From Candidatus Omnitrophota bacterium (lineage in GTDB: Bacteria; Omnitrophota; Gorgyraeia; Duberdicusellales; 4484-171): 19,349 nt of DNA. The DNA is taken from the NCBI GenBank assembly GCA_023818995.1, contig JAMWDA010000008.1, positions 1-19,349 on the forward strand. Reading direction: 5' to 3'. Of the stretch, positions 1-8,026 are shown piece after piece (positions within the stretch are counted from its first letter, which is position 1; each line of letters opens with the position of its first letter). The position numbers and the translations under genes were made by a program. The notes under the pieces were generated by a model that did not search any database, was not told the origin of the DNA, and saw only the letters and a program-made list of their open reading frames with translations.

Positions 1-992
1 GGTATCTTTACCCAAACATAAAAAGTGCTTTGAGCGTAAATATTTTCTATACCTCCTTTTTTTAAACCATCTACAAATATATCCCTTCTTTCCTTTATAA
101 TCTTCCTAAGATTATCAATATAATCTTTCTCCTTTTCCAAAGCATATGCTGCGCAATCTTGAATTGCACAAAATATCCCTGAATCTATATTGGTCTTAAC
201 TTTTAGTAATGCCGTTATTAAATTACTATTACCACACGCCCAACCAATTCTAAAACCGGTCATACAAAATGTTTTGGAAAGAGAATGAAACTCTATAGCG
301 ATATCTTTTGCCTCTTCTATCTCCAGAACACTCAGTGGTTTCTCTTCAAAGTATATCTCAGAATAAGCATTATCGTAAGCTAAAATTATTCCATAATGAG
401 AACAGAATTTAACTATCTTCTCTAAGAAATCTTTGTTCGCTAAAGCGGTTGTAGGATTATTGGGATAATTTAAATAAATTAACTTTGCTTTCTTCCTTAT
501 GAATTTAGGTATCTTTCCTAAATCAGGCAAAAAACTATTCTCCTCTAATAAGGGTAGTTCGTAAATATTTGCTTCTGAAAGGATAGCCCCCCCTCTATAG
601 CCGGGATAACCTGGTGAAGGAACGATAATATAATCACCTCTATTCACCAAACTCAAAGGTAAATGAACCAAACCTTCCTTTGAACCAATGAGAGGTAAAA
701 TTTCCTTATCCTCATCTAAATTAACTTTAAATCTACGTTTAAACCACTCCTTTACTGCTAATCTAAAAGTTAGTTTACCTTGATCTAAAGAATATTTCTG
801 ATTCTCTTTTTCCTTAGCTGAGGAATATAAAATATCAATAACTTTTCTAGGAGCTAAAATATCGGGGTCACCAATGCTTAAATCTATGAACTCTACCCCT
901 TTTCTTTTCAACTCCCCTTTCATCCTATCTATCTCAGCAAACAGATAGGGAGGTAATTTCTTTAATCTATTTGAGAAATCTATTTTAACCAT
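1..992 (-). CDS. dapL: LL-diaminopimelate aminotransferase (DapL), C-terminus cut by window edge
   Basis: This PLP-dependent fold-type I aminotransferase converts tetrahydrodipicolinate directly to LL-diaminopimelate with glutamate as amino donor, bypassing the succinylase and acetylase routes. About 330 residues are visible from the ATG at 992-990; the family is near 390-410 residues, so roughly 60 C-terminal residues lie beyond base 1. Visible marks are LSIGDPD (38-44), the NYPNNPT loop (175-181), AYDNAY (205-210) with the cofactor-binding Asp and Tyr, and SLSKTFCMTGFRIGW (237-251), whose Lys240 should form the Schiff base. The MTGFRIG context resembles the DapL2-type enzymes more than the plant/chlamydial DapL1 type. 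The start lies 6 bases after the dapB stop with no obvious Shine-Dalgarno, so it is probably translated by coupling. Homologous aspartate or alanine aminotransferases are the alternative, but the position directly after dapB makes DapL the best call. Confidence 0.9.
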   Translation of the reverse strand, partial: MVKIDFSNRLKKLPPYLFAEIDRMKGELKRKGVEFIDLSIGDPDILAPRKVIDILYSSAKEKENQKYSLDQGKLTFRLAVKEWFKRRFKVNLDEDKEILPLIGSKEGLVHLPLSLVNRGDYIIVPSPGYPGYRGGAILSEANIYELPLLEENSFLPDLGKIPKFIRKKAKLIYLNYPNNPTTALANKDFLEKIVKFCSHYGIILAYDNAYSEIYFEEKPLSVLEIEEAKDIAIEFHSLSKTFCMTGFRIGWACGNSNLITALLKVKTNIDSGIFCAIQDCAAYALEKEKDYIDNLRKIIKERRDIFVDGLKKGGIENIYAQSTFYVWVKI

Positions 993-998
993 AATAAT

Positions 999-1715
999 TT
1001 AAATTTGAATAACGTCATCCATAGAGTATAATCCAGGTTTTCTATCCACCACCCACTTTGCCGCTAAAAGAGCTCCTTGAGCAAAGATATCTCTTGTCTT
1101 GGCGGAGTGAAAAATCTCTATCTTATCAAGTTCGCTATCAAAAATTACTCTATGGTCACCTACGATCTCATCTTCTCTAATTGACCTTATATCTTTAGAA
1201 TCAACAGGTAAACCTTCTTCTCTAATAATTTGAGCAATTTTTTTTGCTGTTCCTGAAGGCGCATCTTTTTTATGGATATGATGAGCCTCTTCAATATATA
1301 CTTGATAATTCTTCAAAATCTTAGAAGCTATCCTAACTAGTTTAAATATAAGATTTACCCCCACACTCATATTAGGAGAGAAAACAATAGGTATATATTT
1401 TGCTGCTTCTTTAACTCTTTTTTCTTCCCCCTCATTTAAACCCGTTGTGCCAATAATAGCACACTTCCTAAATCTTACTAAATAGTCAAGATGTTCAACC
1501 GTAGCTAAAGGAGAAGTAAACTCAATCAAGCAATCACAATACTTTAATGAATCTAACCCTGCTTCTATCCTTACATCACCAATAAACGAACCAATCTGGG
1601 GATGATCTTTATGTTCGATAGCACATACTAGTTTAAAATCTTTATCAGTTTTGGCCAAATCAATTATTCTTTTTCCCATCTTACCACAAACACCACTAAC
1701 TCCTAATTTTATCAT
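999..1715 (-). CDS. dapB: 4-hydroxy-tetrahydrodipicolinate reductase
   Basis: Cytosolic enzyme that reduces 4-hydroxy-tetrahydrodipicolinate with NAD(P)H to tetrahydrodipicolinate, the substrate of the DapL gene that follows. The 238-residue product has the N-terminal dinucleotide-binding loop GVSGVCGKMG (5-14), the GTTG element (89-92), and the family signature EAHHIHKKDAPSGTA (143-157), with His145 as the expected catalytic base region and Lys149 as proton donor. Length is a little below the usual 240-270 residues, typical for compact forms. The ATG is set by a strong AGGAGGT ribosome site that overlaps the dapA stop codon (TAGGAGGT), implying translational coupling. The gene is flanked at 9 and 6 bases by dapA and dapL. 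Confidence 0.97.
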   Translation of the reverse strand: MIKLGVSGVCGKMGKRIIDLAKTDKDFKLVCAIEHKDHPQIGSFIGDVRIEAGLDSLKYCDCLIEFTSPLATVEHLDYLVRFRKCAIIGTTGLNEGEEKRVKEAAKYIPIVFSPNMSVGVNLIFKLVRIASKILKNYQVYIEEAHHIHKKDAPSGTAKKIAQIIREEGLPVDSKDIRSIREDEIVGDHRVIFDSELDKIEIFHSAKTRDIFAQGALLAAKWVVDRKPGLYSMDDVIQI

Positions 1716-1719
1716 CCTT

Positions 1720-1726
1720 ACCTCCT
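1720..1726 (-). promoter_or_regulatory. dapB ribosome-binding site overlapping the dapA stop codon
   Basis: The minus strand reads TAGGAGGTAAGGATG, so the dapA stop codon TAG merges with a full AGGAGGT Shine-Dalgarno four bases before the dapB ATG. This fixes the dapB start and suggests ribosomes finishing dapA reinitiate on dapB. Confidence 0.75.
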
Positions 1727-2603
1727 ATAGAAGTTTGTACTTCTTTAACACTTCCTCTAACTTAAGCTTATTAGCATCACTCATCTCACATAAGGGTAAA
1801 CGAAGTCTGGATGTAATCATACCCATAAGACCTAAGGCAGTTTTAACAGGAATGGGATTAGTCTCCATAAATAAAGCCTTGATTAACTGGTAAAGTTCTA
1901 ACTGTAAACGTTTGGCTTCCTCATAATTACCCTCTAAAAATTTATGGACTAAATTATGAGTTTGTCTGGGCATTACATTTGCTAAAACAGAAACTACCCC
2001 TCTCCCTCCTACAGAAAGTATAGGGAGAGTAATCTCATCACTACCGGAAAAAAGAATAAATTTTCTATCTACAAGACTCATAAGTTGAGTTATTTGGTCT
2101 AAAGAGCCACTTGCTTCTTTTATACCTATAATATTCTTGTGCTCCTTATACAATTTAGCTACTGTCGTAGGCAAAATATTTGTTCCTGTGCGGGAAGGAA
2201 CATTATAAATAATTAAAGGTAAGTTTACACTTTTAGCTATGAGAGAATAGTGTTGATACAAACCTTCCTGTGTAGGTTTGTTATAGTAAGGGGTAATTAC
2301 TAAGATAGCATCTGCTTTTACTTCTTTAGCATAATTAGCTAACTCTAAACTCTCATGGGTAGAATTAGAACCAACACCAGCGATGATAGGCACCTTACCT
2401 TTTGCTTCTTCTACTGCTATACTTATCACCCGTTTATGTTCATCGTAAGTCAAAGTTGCACTCTCACCGGTTGTTCCGCATACTAAAATAGCATCAGTTT
2501 TATTCTTAATATGCCAGTTTATTAGAAATCTTAATCTTTCTTCATCTAACTTACCATCATCTTGGAAGGGTGTAACCAATGCCACGATACTCCCTTTAAA
2601 CAT
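1725..2603 (-). CDS. dapA: 4-hydroxy-tetrahydrodipicolinate synthase
   Basis: Condenses pyruvate with aspartate semialdehyde, the first committed step of diaminopimelate and lysine synthesis. The 292-residue product is the normal family length and forms a TIM barrel of the DHDPS/NAL superfamily. Diagnostic residues are the GTTGE loop (43-47), the Tyr133 region IIYNVPSRTGTN (131-142) with Arg138 for the substrate carboxylate, and the Schiff-base Lys162 in GIKEASG (160-166). These features separate it from N-acetylneuraminate lyase and other relatives, and the surrounding dap genes settle the assignment. A GGGGGAG ribosome site lies just before the ATG. The gap to the upstream dapF stop is 11 bases. 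No lysine riboswitch-like leader can fit here, so any feedback is either allosteric or acts further upstream. Confidence 0.97.
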   Translation of the reverse strand: MFKGSIVALVTPFQDDGKLDEERLRFLINWHIKNKTDAILVCGTTGESATLTYDEHKRVISIAVEEAKGKVPIIAGVGSNSTHESLELANYAKEVKADAILVITPYYNKPTQEGLYQHYSLIAKSVNLPLIIYNVPSRTGTNILPTTVAKLYKEHKNIIGIKEASGSLDQITQLMSLVDRKFILFSGSDEITLPILSVGGRGVVSVLANVMPRQTHNLVHKFLEGNYEEAKRLQLELYQLIKALFMETNPIPVKTALGLMGMITSRLRLPLCEMSDANKLKLEEVLKKYKLL

Positions 2604-2614
2604 AACTCCCCCTT

Positions 2615-3460
2615 TTAAATATCTACCTCTCCCCTATAAACCCAATAGGCTTTCCCCTCTAACCAAACATCTTCTATTTTATCACTATTTTTGATAAAAT
2701 AAACTTTTAGGATTTCTCCTCCTTGAGTAATTACCTTGATTGCAAACTTACTCTTAATAAGCTCTTGCTGATAAGTTGAAATAATTGCTGAAGCTACCGC
2801 TCCACTACCACAAGCTAAAGTCTCTTTTTCTACTCCTCGTTCGTAAGTCCTTATTTTTATAAGATCCTCCCTTAGGATTTCTACAAAATCAACGTTTGTC
2901 CCTTTAGGAGAAAACTCCTTATGGTAACGAATGAATCTTCCTAAATTCTCTACATCTATTTTCTCCACACCTTCTACAAAGATAATCGTATGAGGAACAC
3001 CTGTATTAATATAATTAGCTCGGATATCTTTACCACCAATAGATAAATTAAACTTGAGCCTTAATCCAACCGGCTCAGTCATCTTTATTTTGACTTGAGC
3101 AAAATTTTTACTATTATTTAGGTTAAACCTACCATCTACCTTAGCTTCTATAATTCCCGCTTTTGTTTCAAACTTTGGTGAGTTATTCCTCTCCTGAAAT
3201 GAAGCCCATAAACTAACGCAACGCGCTCCATTACCACACATCTCTGCCTCTGAACCATCGGGATTAAAAATAGACATTTTAAAATCCGCTAATTTAGATT
3301 GCCCAATTACCAATAAACCATCCGCACCTATACCAAATTTTCTTCGGCAGAGTTGTTTAGCTAAAACTCTCCATCTAAGCTTAACACTTAATTTTCTTCT
3401 ATCAATAAGAACAAAATCGTTACCCGAAGCTTGGAATTTATAGAATTTAATTTTGGGCAT
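2615..3460 (-). CDS. dapF: Diaminopimelate epimerase
   Basis: PLP-independent epimerase that converts LL-diaminopimelate to the meso form used for peptidoglycan and by LysA. The 281-residue product has the two pseudo-symmetric halves of the family, each with one catalytic cysteine: Cys75 in MCGNGARC (74-81) and Cys217 in ACGSGAVASA (216-225). The N-terminal KFQASGNDFVLID segment (8-20) and NTGVPHTI (152-159) are also characteristic. DapL makes the LL isomer, so DapF is required, and the pairing of both in one cluster is coherent. The gene starts 11 bases after lysA, and the preceding sequence (TTAAAACCTT) shows no Shine-Dalgarno, so translation probably depends on lysA. Confidence 0.97.
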   Translation of the reverse strand: MPKIKFYKFQASGNDFVLIDRRKLSVKLRWRVLAKQLCRRKFGIGADGLLVIGQSKLADFKMSIFNPDGSEAEMCGNGARCVSLWASFQERNNSPKFETKAGIIEAKVDGRFNLNNSKNFAQVKIKMTEPVGLRLKFNLSIGGKDIRANYINTGVPHTIIFVEGVEKIDVENLGRFIRYHKEFSPKGTNVDFVEILREDLIKIRTYERGVEKETLACGSGAVASAIISTYQQELIKSKFAIKVITQGGEILKVYFIKNSDKIEDVWLEGKAYWVYRGEVDI

Positions 3461-3471
3461 AAGGTTTTAAC

Positions 3472-4725
3472 TTAAAGAGAAACTACTCTTTCTTTACTCA
3501 CCAAATCTTGGTAAGTTTCTCTGTCTCTTACAAGATAAGTTTTGTTACCTTTAACCAATACCTCTACTGCTCTTGGACGAGAATTATAATTAGAACTCAT
3601 ACTAAAACCATAAGCACCTGCACCAAAAACTACTAAATAATCACCTTCTTTCACATTCAACTCTCTATCCTTACCAAGAAAATCACCACTTTCACAAACA
3701 GGTCCCACTATATCGCTCAATTTTTTCTCAAAAATATCTGTTCTCTTCTTCAAAGGTTCTATACGATGAAATGCTCCATAGAGAACTGGTCTTATCAAAT
3801 CGTTCATAGCTGCATCAACTATTATAAATCTCTTTATAGGAGTATCTTTTATATAAATCACCTTAGTTACCAGTATACCTGCATTACCCACAATAAATCT
3901 ACCCGGTTCAAGAATCAATTTAAAATTTTCCCCTTTCAATAAAGGTAAAACTTTATCGGCAAAATCTTGTGCACTCTGTGGTCTCTCTTCACTGTAAACT
4001 ATCCCCAATCCTCCTCCAATATTCAAATAATCTAAATAGACACCATCTTTAGCTAATTCGTTCATAATGTTTTTTACCCTTTTAATTGCGCGAATAAAAG
4101 GCTCTGCTTGGGTAATCTGTGACCCAATATGAATATGTAAACCCTTAAGATTAATAGATGAATATTTATCACGAGAAGAAAATATATTTTTAATACTATC
4201 TTTATCCATACCAAATTTAGTTTCTTTCTTACCTGTAACTATGTATCGGTGAGTAAAGGTAGAAATATCGGGATTAAACCTTAATGCTACATCTACCTTT
4301 TTATTTAATGATTTTGCTAACTTATTTATCCTTAGCAATTCCGGCAAAGACTCTACATTAAATAAAAGTATACCATAATCTATTGCTTCCTTTATCTCTT
4401 TCTCCGTCTTACCTACAGAAGCATAAACTATCCGTTTAGGAGGACATTTAACTATCCTTGCTCTAAATAGCTCACCTCCCGAAACGATATCTAAACCCGC
4501 TCCTCTTTTTACTAATATCTTTAATATAGTAAGGTTGGAGTTTGCTTTTACCGAATAACAGATGAGAGGTTCTAAACACTTAAACGCGCTTTTGATCTTA
4601 TCAAAATGTTCGGTTATCGTTCTATAAGAATACAAGTATAGAGGTGTGCCGAACTCCTTAGCTATATCTATAACCTTTTTCTTCTCACAGTAAAGCTCAT
4701 TATTACGATATTGAAAATAGTGCAT
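3472..4725 (-). CDS. lysA: Diaminopimelate decarboxylase
   Basis: Fold-type III PLP enzyme that decarboxylates meso-diaminopimelate to L-lysine, the last step of the pathway. The 417-residue product matches family length. It has the Schiff-base Lys60 in CYSVKANSN (57-65), a HIHIGSQ element, a GGGLG phosphate-binding loop and, near the C-terminus, the CESGDFLGKDR motif with the catalytic Cys that distinguishes DapDC from ornithine decarboxylases. GAYGFSMSSNYNSRPR is the usual C-terminal signature. It is the first gene of the lysine cluster in transcription order and begins 20 bases after the lepA stop. The spacer has no recognisable Shine-Dalgarno or promoter, so the cluster seems to be read through from lepA. 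Confidence 0.97.
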   Translation of the reverse strand: MHYFQYRNNELYCEKKKVIDIAKEFGTPLYLYSYRTITEHFDKIKSAFKCLEPLICYSVKANSNLTILKILVKRGAGLDIVSGGELFRARIVKCPPKRIVYASVGKTEKEIKEAIDYGILLFNVESLPELLRINKLAKSLNKKVDVALRFNPDISTFTHRYIVTGKKETKFGMDKDSIKNIFSSRDKYSSINLKGLHIHIGSQITQAEPFIRAIKRVKNIMNELAKDGVYLDYLNIGGGLGIVYSEERPQSAQDFADKVLPLLKGENFKLILEPGRFIVGNAGILVTKVIYIKDTPIKRFIIVDAAMNDLIRPVLYGAFHRIEPLKKRTDIFEKKLSDIVGPVCESGDFLGKDRELNVKEGDYLVVFGAGAYGFSMSSNYNSRPRAVEVLVKGNKTYLVRDRETYQDLVSKERVVSL

Positions 4726-4745
4726 ATTAATGTAAGTATTAAAAT

Positions 4746-6539
4746 CTATACTTTAAGCACTTCTAAAAAAGCCTCTTTGGGGACTTGTATATTACCTAAC
4801 TGCTTAAGCTTTTTCTTACCCTCCTTTTGTCTTTCCCATAACTTCCTCTTACGAGTAATATCTCCTCCATAACACTTAGCGGTAACATTTTTTCTTAAAG
4901 GAGATATTTTAGCAGAAGCAATAATATTTGAACCTATACCTGCCTGTATATTAACTTCAAACATCTGGCGGGGAATTAATTCCTTCAACTTATCTACCAC
5001 TGCCCTTGCTCTATTATAAGCATTCTCCTTATTTACCAGAAGAGAAAATGCTTCCATCTTCTTCTTATTAAAAAGAATATCAATTTTAACAATTTCTGTT
5101 TTTCTATACCCAATAAAAGTGTAATCTATAGAAGCATAACCTTTGGTAATAGATTTTATCTTATCGTAAAAATCTACGATGATCTCTGATAAGGGTAATT
5201 CAAAAACTATATTTAATCTATCTTTACCTAAGTAATCCATATTAAGGAAATTTCCCCGCCGAGATTTAGAAAAATCGCATATTGTCTCCATATACTCTAA
5301 AGGTGTAATAATTGAAACCTTAGTAAATGGCTCTAACATCTCCTCAATATTGTTTGGTTCGGGCAATTGATGAGGGCTTTCTACATCTATTAATTCTCCC
5401 TTCTTGGTCTTAACTTTGTAAAGAACGTTAGGAGAAGTTATAATTAGATCTAATCCAAATTCTCTTTCTAATCTTTCTTGAATAATATCCATATGGAGAA
5501 GTCCTAAAAAACCACACCTAAACCCATAACCTAACGAACCTAAATTATCTGGCTCGTAAACAAAAGATGGATCAGATAATCTCATCTTCTCCATTGCTTC
5601 CTTAAGAGATAGGTAATCTGCAGGAGAAGAAGGAAATATCCCACAGAAAACCATCGGGGTCAATTTTTTATACCCTTCAAAAGGTTTATCTACAGGATTT
5701 AAAGGAGAAGTAATTGTATCACCTGTATCAACTTCCTGTGGGTCTTTAATATTACAGTATAGGTAACCTACTTCTCCACAAACCAGTTCCTCTTTCCTTA
5801 TAGGAACAAGGGTAAAAACTCCTAACTCCTCTACCTTATATCTTCTATTGCTATGCATAAAAAGTATTTCTTCACCTGTTCTTAGTCTACCCTGGAAAAT
5901 CCTTATGAAGAGAATTATACCCCTATAAGGGTCTAAACCCGTATCAAAAAGAATAGCTTTCAATGGTTTATCTTTATCACCTGAAGGAGGAGGTAGTTCT
6001 TCAATAATTCTTTTAATCACATTATCTATGCCCTTACCCTCTTTTGCTGAAACAAGGGATACCTCCTCTGGCTTAAACCCAAATACATCTTTTAGTTGAT
6101 TAATCGTCCTTTCTATATCGGCATTGGGTAAATCTATCTTATTTATAACAGGTATAATTTTTAAATCGTTTTCCAATGCTAAATAAAAATTAGCAACCGT
6201 TTGAGCTTCTACTCCCTGAGAAGCATCTACTAAAAGTATAGCTCCCTCGGAAGCTCTTAAAGATTTAGTTACTTCATAAGTAAAATCTACGTGACCAGGA
6301 GTATCGATAAGATTGAGCACATAATTTTTGCCTTGATAAGAATAATTTAAACTAACTGCCTTTGCTTTGATAGTAATTCCTCGTTCTCTTTCTAACTCCA
6401 TACTATCCAACATCTGTTCGCTTACTTTTCTTTTATCTACAACCCCACTGAGTTCTAAAAATCTATCGGCTAATGTTGATTTACCGTGGTCGATATGGGC
6501 AATTATACAGAAGTTTCTTATGTAATTTATATCCATCAT
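4746..6539 (-). CDS. lepA: Elongation factor 4 (back-translocating GTPase LepA)
   Basis: Ribosome-associated translational GTPase related to EF-G, implicated in back-translocation or ribosome biogenesis. The 597-residue length is typical. GTPase motifs are in order: P-loop AHIDHGKST (14-22), switch I RERGITI (51-57), DTPGH (79-83), NKID near 133, and SAKEG near 164. The LepA-specific C-terminal domain is recognised by YGGDITRKRKLWERQKEGK, which separates it from EF-G, TypA and tetracycline-protection proteins. The gene overlaps the end of cmk (ATGATG, with the cmk TGA inside), so either of two adjacent methionines may start the protein; I keep the first. Its place between cmk and lysA has no obvious functional logic and looks like an inherited transcription unit. 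Confidence 0.98.
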   Translation of the reverse strand: MMDINYIRNFCIIAHIDHGKSTLADRFLELSGVVDKRKVSEQMLDSMELERERGITIKAKAVSLNYSYQGKNYVLNLIDTPGHVDFTYEVTKSLRASEGAILLVDASQGVEAQTVANFYLALENDLKIIPVINKIDLPNADIERTINQLKDVFGFKPEEVSLVSAKEGKGIDNVIKRIIEELPPPSGDKDKPLKAILFDTGLDPYRGIILFIRIFQGRLRTGEEILFMHSNRRYKVEELGVFTLVPIRKEELVCGEVGYLYCNIKDPQEVDTGDTITSPLNPVDKPFEGYKKLTPMVFCGIFPSSPADYLSLKEAMEKMRLSDPSFVYEPDNLGSLGYGFRCGFLGLLHMDIIQERLEREFGLDLIITSPNVLYKVKTKKGELIDVESPHQLPEPNNIEEMLEPFTKVSIITPLEYMETICDFSKSRRGNFLNMDYLGKDRLNIVFELPLSEIIVDFYDKIKSITKGYASIDYTFIGYRKTEIVKIDILFNKKKMEAFSLLVNKENAYNRARAVVDKLKELIPRQMFEVNIQAGIGSNIIASAKISPLRKNVTAKCYGGDITRKRKLWERQKEGKKKLKQLGNIQVPKEAFLEVLKV

Positions 6540-7177
6540 CTCTTAATATAACTTAAAATTCTCTCTATTACCTCTTCTATAGTTAAATTGGTAGTATCTA
6601 TAAATATAGCATCAGGAGCTTTTTTAAGAGGTCCTATATCTCGGGTTAAATCTGCTCTATCCCTTACCTCCATATCCTGCTTTATCTCCTCTAATTCTAC
6701 CTGTATATTTTTATTTACCATATCACAGTAACGTCTACGTGCTCGTTCAGACAAAGAGGCATCTAAATAAAACTTGTAATCAGCATTGGGAAAAACTACT
6801 GTGGTAGTATCTCTACCTTCAACCACAGCATCCTTAGTTCCTACTAATCTACGTTGAAACTCTACCATAGCTTCCCTGACTTCTTTAAAAGAAACAGGTA
6901 AAGAGATTATTTTATCTATTTGAGGAGAACGTATCCGGTCTGTTACCTCCTCACCATCAAGATAAATTTTCCCCTCTTCCCATCTAACATTTAAATTTAT
7001 AGCGGTATACCTCAAAGCAAAAGGATCATCTAAAGGGATATTATCTTTTAAAGCTTTTAATGTAAGAACCCTATAGGTTGCTCCTGTATCCAAGTATAAG
7101 ATGCCTAATCTTTTAGCTAATAATTTAGCTATGGTAGTCTTACCTGCTCCTGCTGGTCCATCTATAGCGATAATCAT
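6536..7177 (-). CDS. cmk: Cytidylate kinase
   Basis: Phosphorylates CMP and dCMP with ATP in pyrimidine nucleotide salvage and recycling. The 213-residue product has the Walker A loop GPAGAGKTT (7-15), the DTGATYR substrate element, a CMP-binding insert ending in RIRSPQIDKIISLPVSFKEVR, and the lid arginines in SERARRR and VRDRADLTR. The length is slightly short of the 220-230 seen in E. coli and B. subtilis. One oddity is the CMP-binding motif: families usually read GRDxGT before VVFP, and here it reads GRDTTT, replacing the conserved glycine. The gene overlaps tyrA by 4 bases at its start and lepA by 4 at its end. In many bacteria cmk follows aroA in an aromatic operon; here aroA is absent. 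Confidence 0.96.
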   Translation of the reverse strand: MIIAIDGPAGAGKTTIAKLLAKRLGILYLDTGATYRVLTLKALKDNIPLDDPFALRYTAINLNVRWEEGKIYLDGEEVTDRIRSPQIDKIISLPVSFKEVREAMVEFQRRLVGTKDAVVEGRDTTTVVFPNADYKFYLDASLSERARRRYCDMVNKNIQVELEEIKQDMEVRDRADLTRDIGPLKKAPDAIFIDTTNLTIEEVIERILSYIKR

Positions 7178-8016
7178 AAATAGTGAGAAACTCCTAATTT
7201 ACCTATCTTTTTATTTATTTTCTTTATTTTATAGAAAAGCTCTTCTTCATTACTCTCTTTTATACGTTGTGTAAACCATCTTAATATCTTAATATAACGC
7301 TCAATTGAATTGATAATATTTTTGCGATTGTAAATAAATATGTCAACCCAAACTTCAGAGGGTGAAGAAGATATACGAGTTACATCCCGGAAACTACCCG
7401 AAGCAAAATTCATCTCCTTAAGAGAAACCAATTCCGTCAAAGAGAACGATAATATATGCGGTAGATGAGAGATATCAGAAAGTATCCTATCATGCAAAGA
7501 TGGCTTAAGAAAGTATACTTTTGAACCTAAACTTTCCCAAAACTCTTTAATTATTTGAGATGAAGCATTGAAAGATGTGATAACACATAGAGAGTTCTTA
7601 TATAAATCTTTATTGGCATTAAAAGCTCCCTTTTTTTCACTACCACATAGAGGATGACAACCTACGAAACTAACATTTTTGGGTAAACACTTTTTAGCTC
7701 TATCCATAATTATCTTTTTTACACTTCCTAAATCCATAACGATAGCTCCCTCTTTCAAAAAACAACCGATCTCCTCTAAATGTTTAAGAATTACTCTAAT
7801 AGGGGAAGCTAATATTACCAAATCACTATCTCTAACTACCTCTTCTAAACTCACACTAACTACATCAACGATATTTAATCTCTTAAGCTTTTCGTAAGAG
7901 ATTTTATTTCTTGCGTATCCCCAGAGAGTAATTTTAGGAAATTTTTCCTTTAAAGCTAACGCTAAGGAACCACCCATTAACCCTACACCAAGTATACTTA
8001 TCTTTCTAAAATTCAT
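7174..8016 (-). CDS. tyrA: Prephenate dehydrogenase
   Basis: Oxidatively decarboxylates prephenate to 4-hydroxyphenylpyruvate, the tyrosine branch after chorismate mutase. The 280-residue product has an N-terminal NAD(P)-binding fold with GVGLMGGS (10-17), then GCHPLCGSEKKG (119-130) and the helical dimerisation domain with ISHLPHILSF (181-190), which carries the conserved histidines of the family. There is no fused chorismate mutase and no C-terminal ACT domain, so tyrosine feedback is not obvious in this protein. Arogenate dehydrogenase is the close alternative and cannot be excluded from sequence reading alone. The ATG is preceded by AAGGG, lies 10 bases after the aroF stop, and the 3' end overlaps cmk by 4 bases. 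Confidence 0.94.
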   Translation of the reverse strand: MNFRKISILGVGLMGGSLALALKEKFPKITLWGYARNKISYEKLKRLNIVDVVSVSLEEVVRDSDLVILASPIRVILKHLEEIGCFLKEGAIVMDLGSVKKIIMDRAKKCLPKNVSFVGCHPLCGSEKKGAFNANKDLYKNSLCVITSFNASSQIIKEFWESLGSKVYFLKPSLHDRILSDISHLPHILSFSLTELVSLKEMNFASGSFRDVTRISSSPSEVWVDIFIYNRKNIINSIERYIKILRWFTQRIKESNEEELFYKIKKINKKIGKLGVSHYL

Positions 8017-8026
8017 TATTTACCCT

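Noticed and set aside
4726..4745. Possible promoter or lysine riboswitch before lysA
   Set aside because: The 20-base spacer is too short for a riboswitch and has no recognisable -10/-35 pair.
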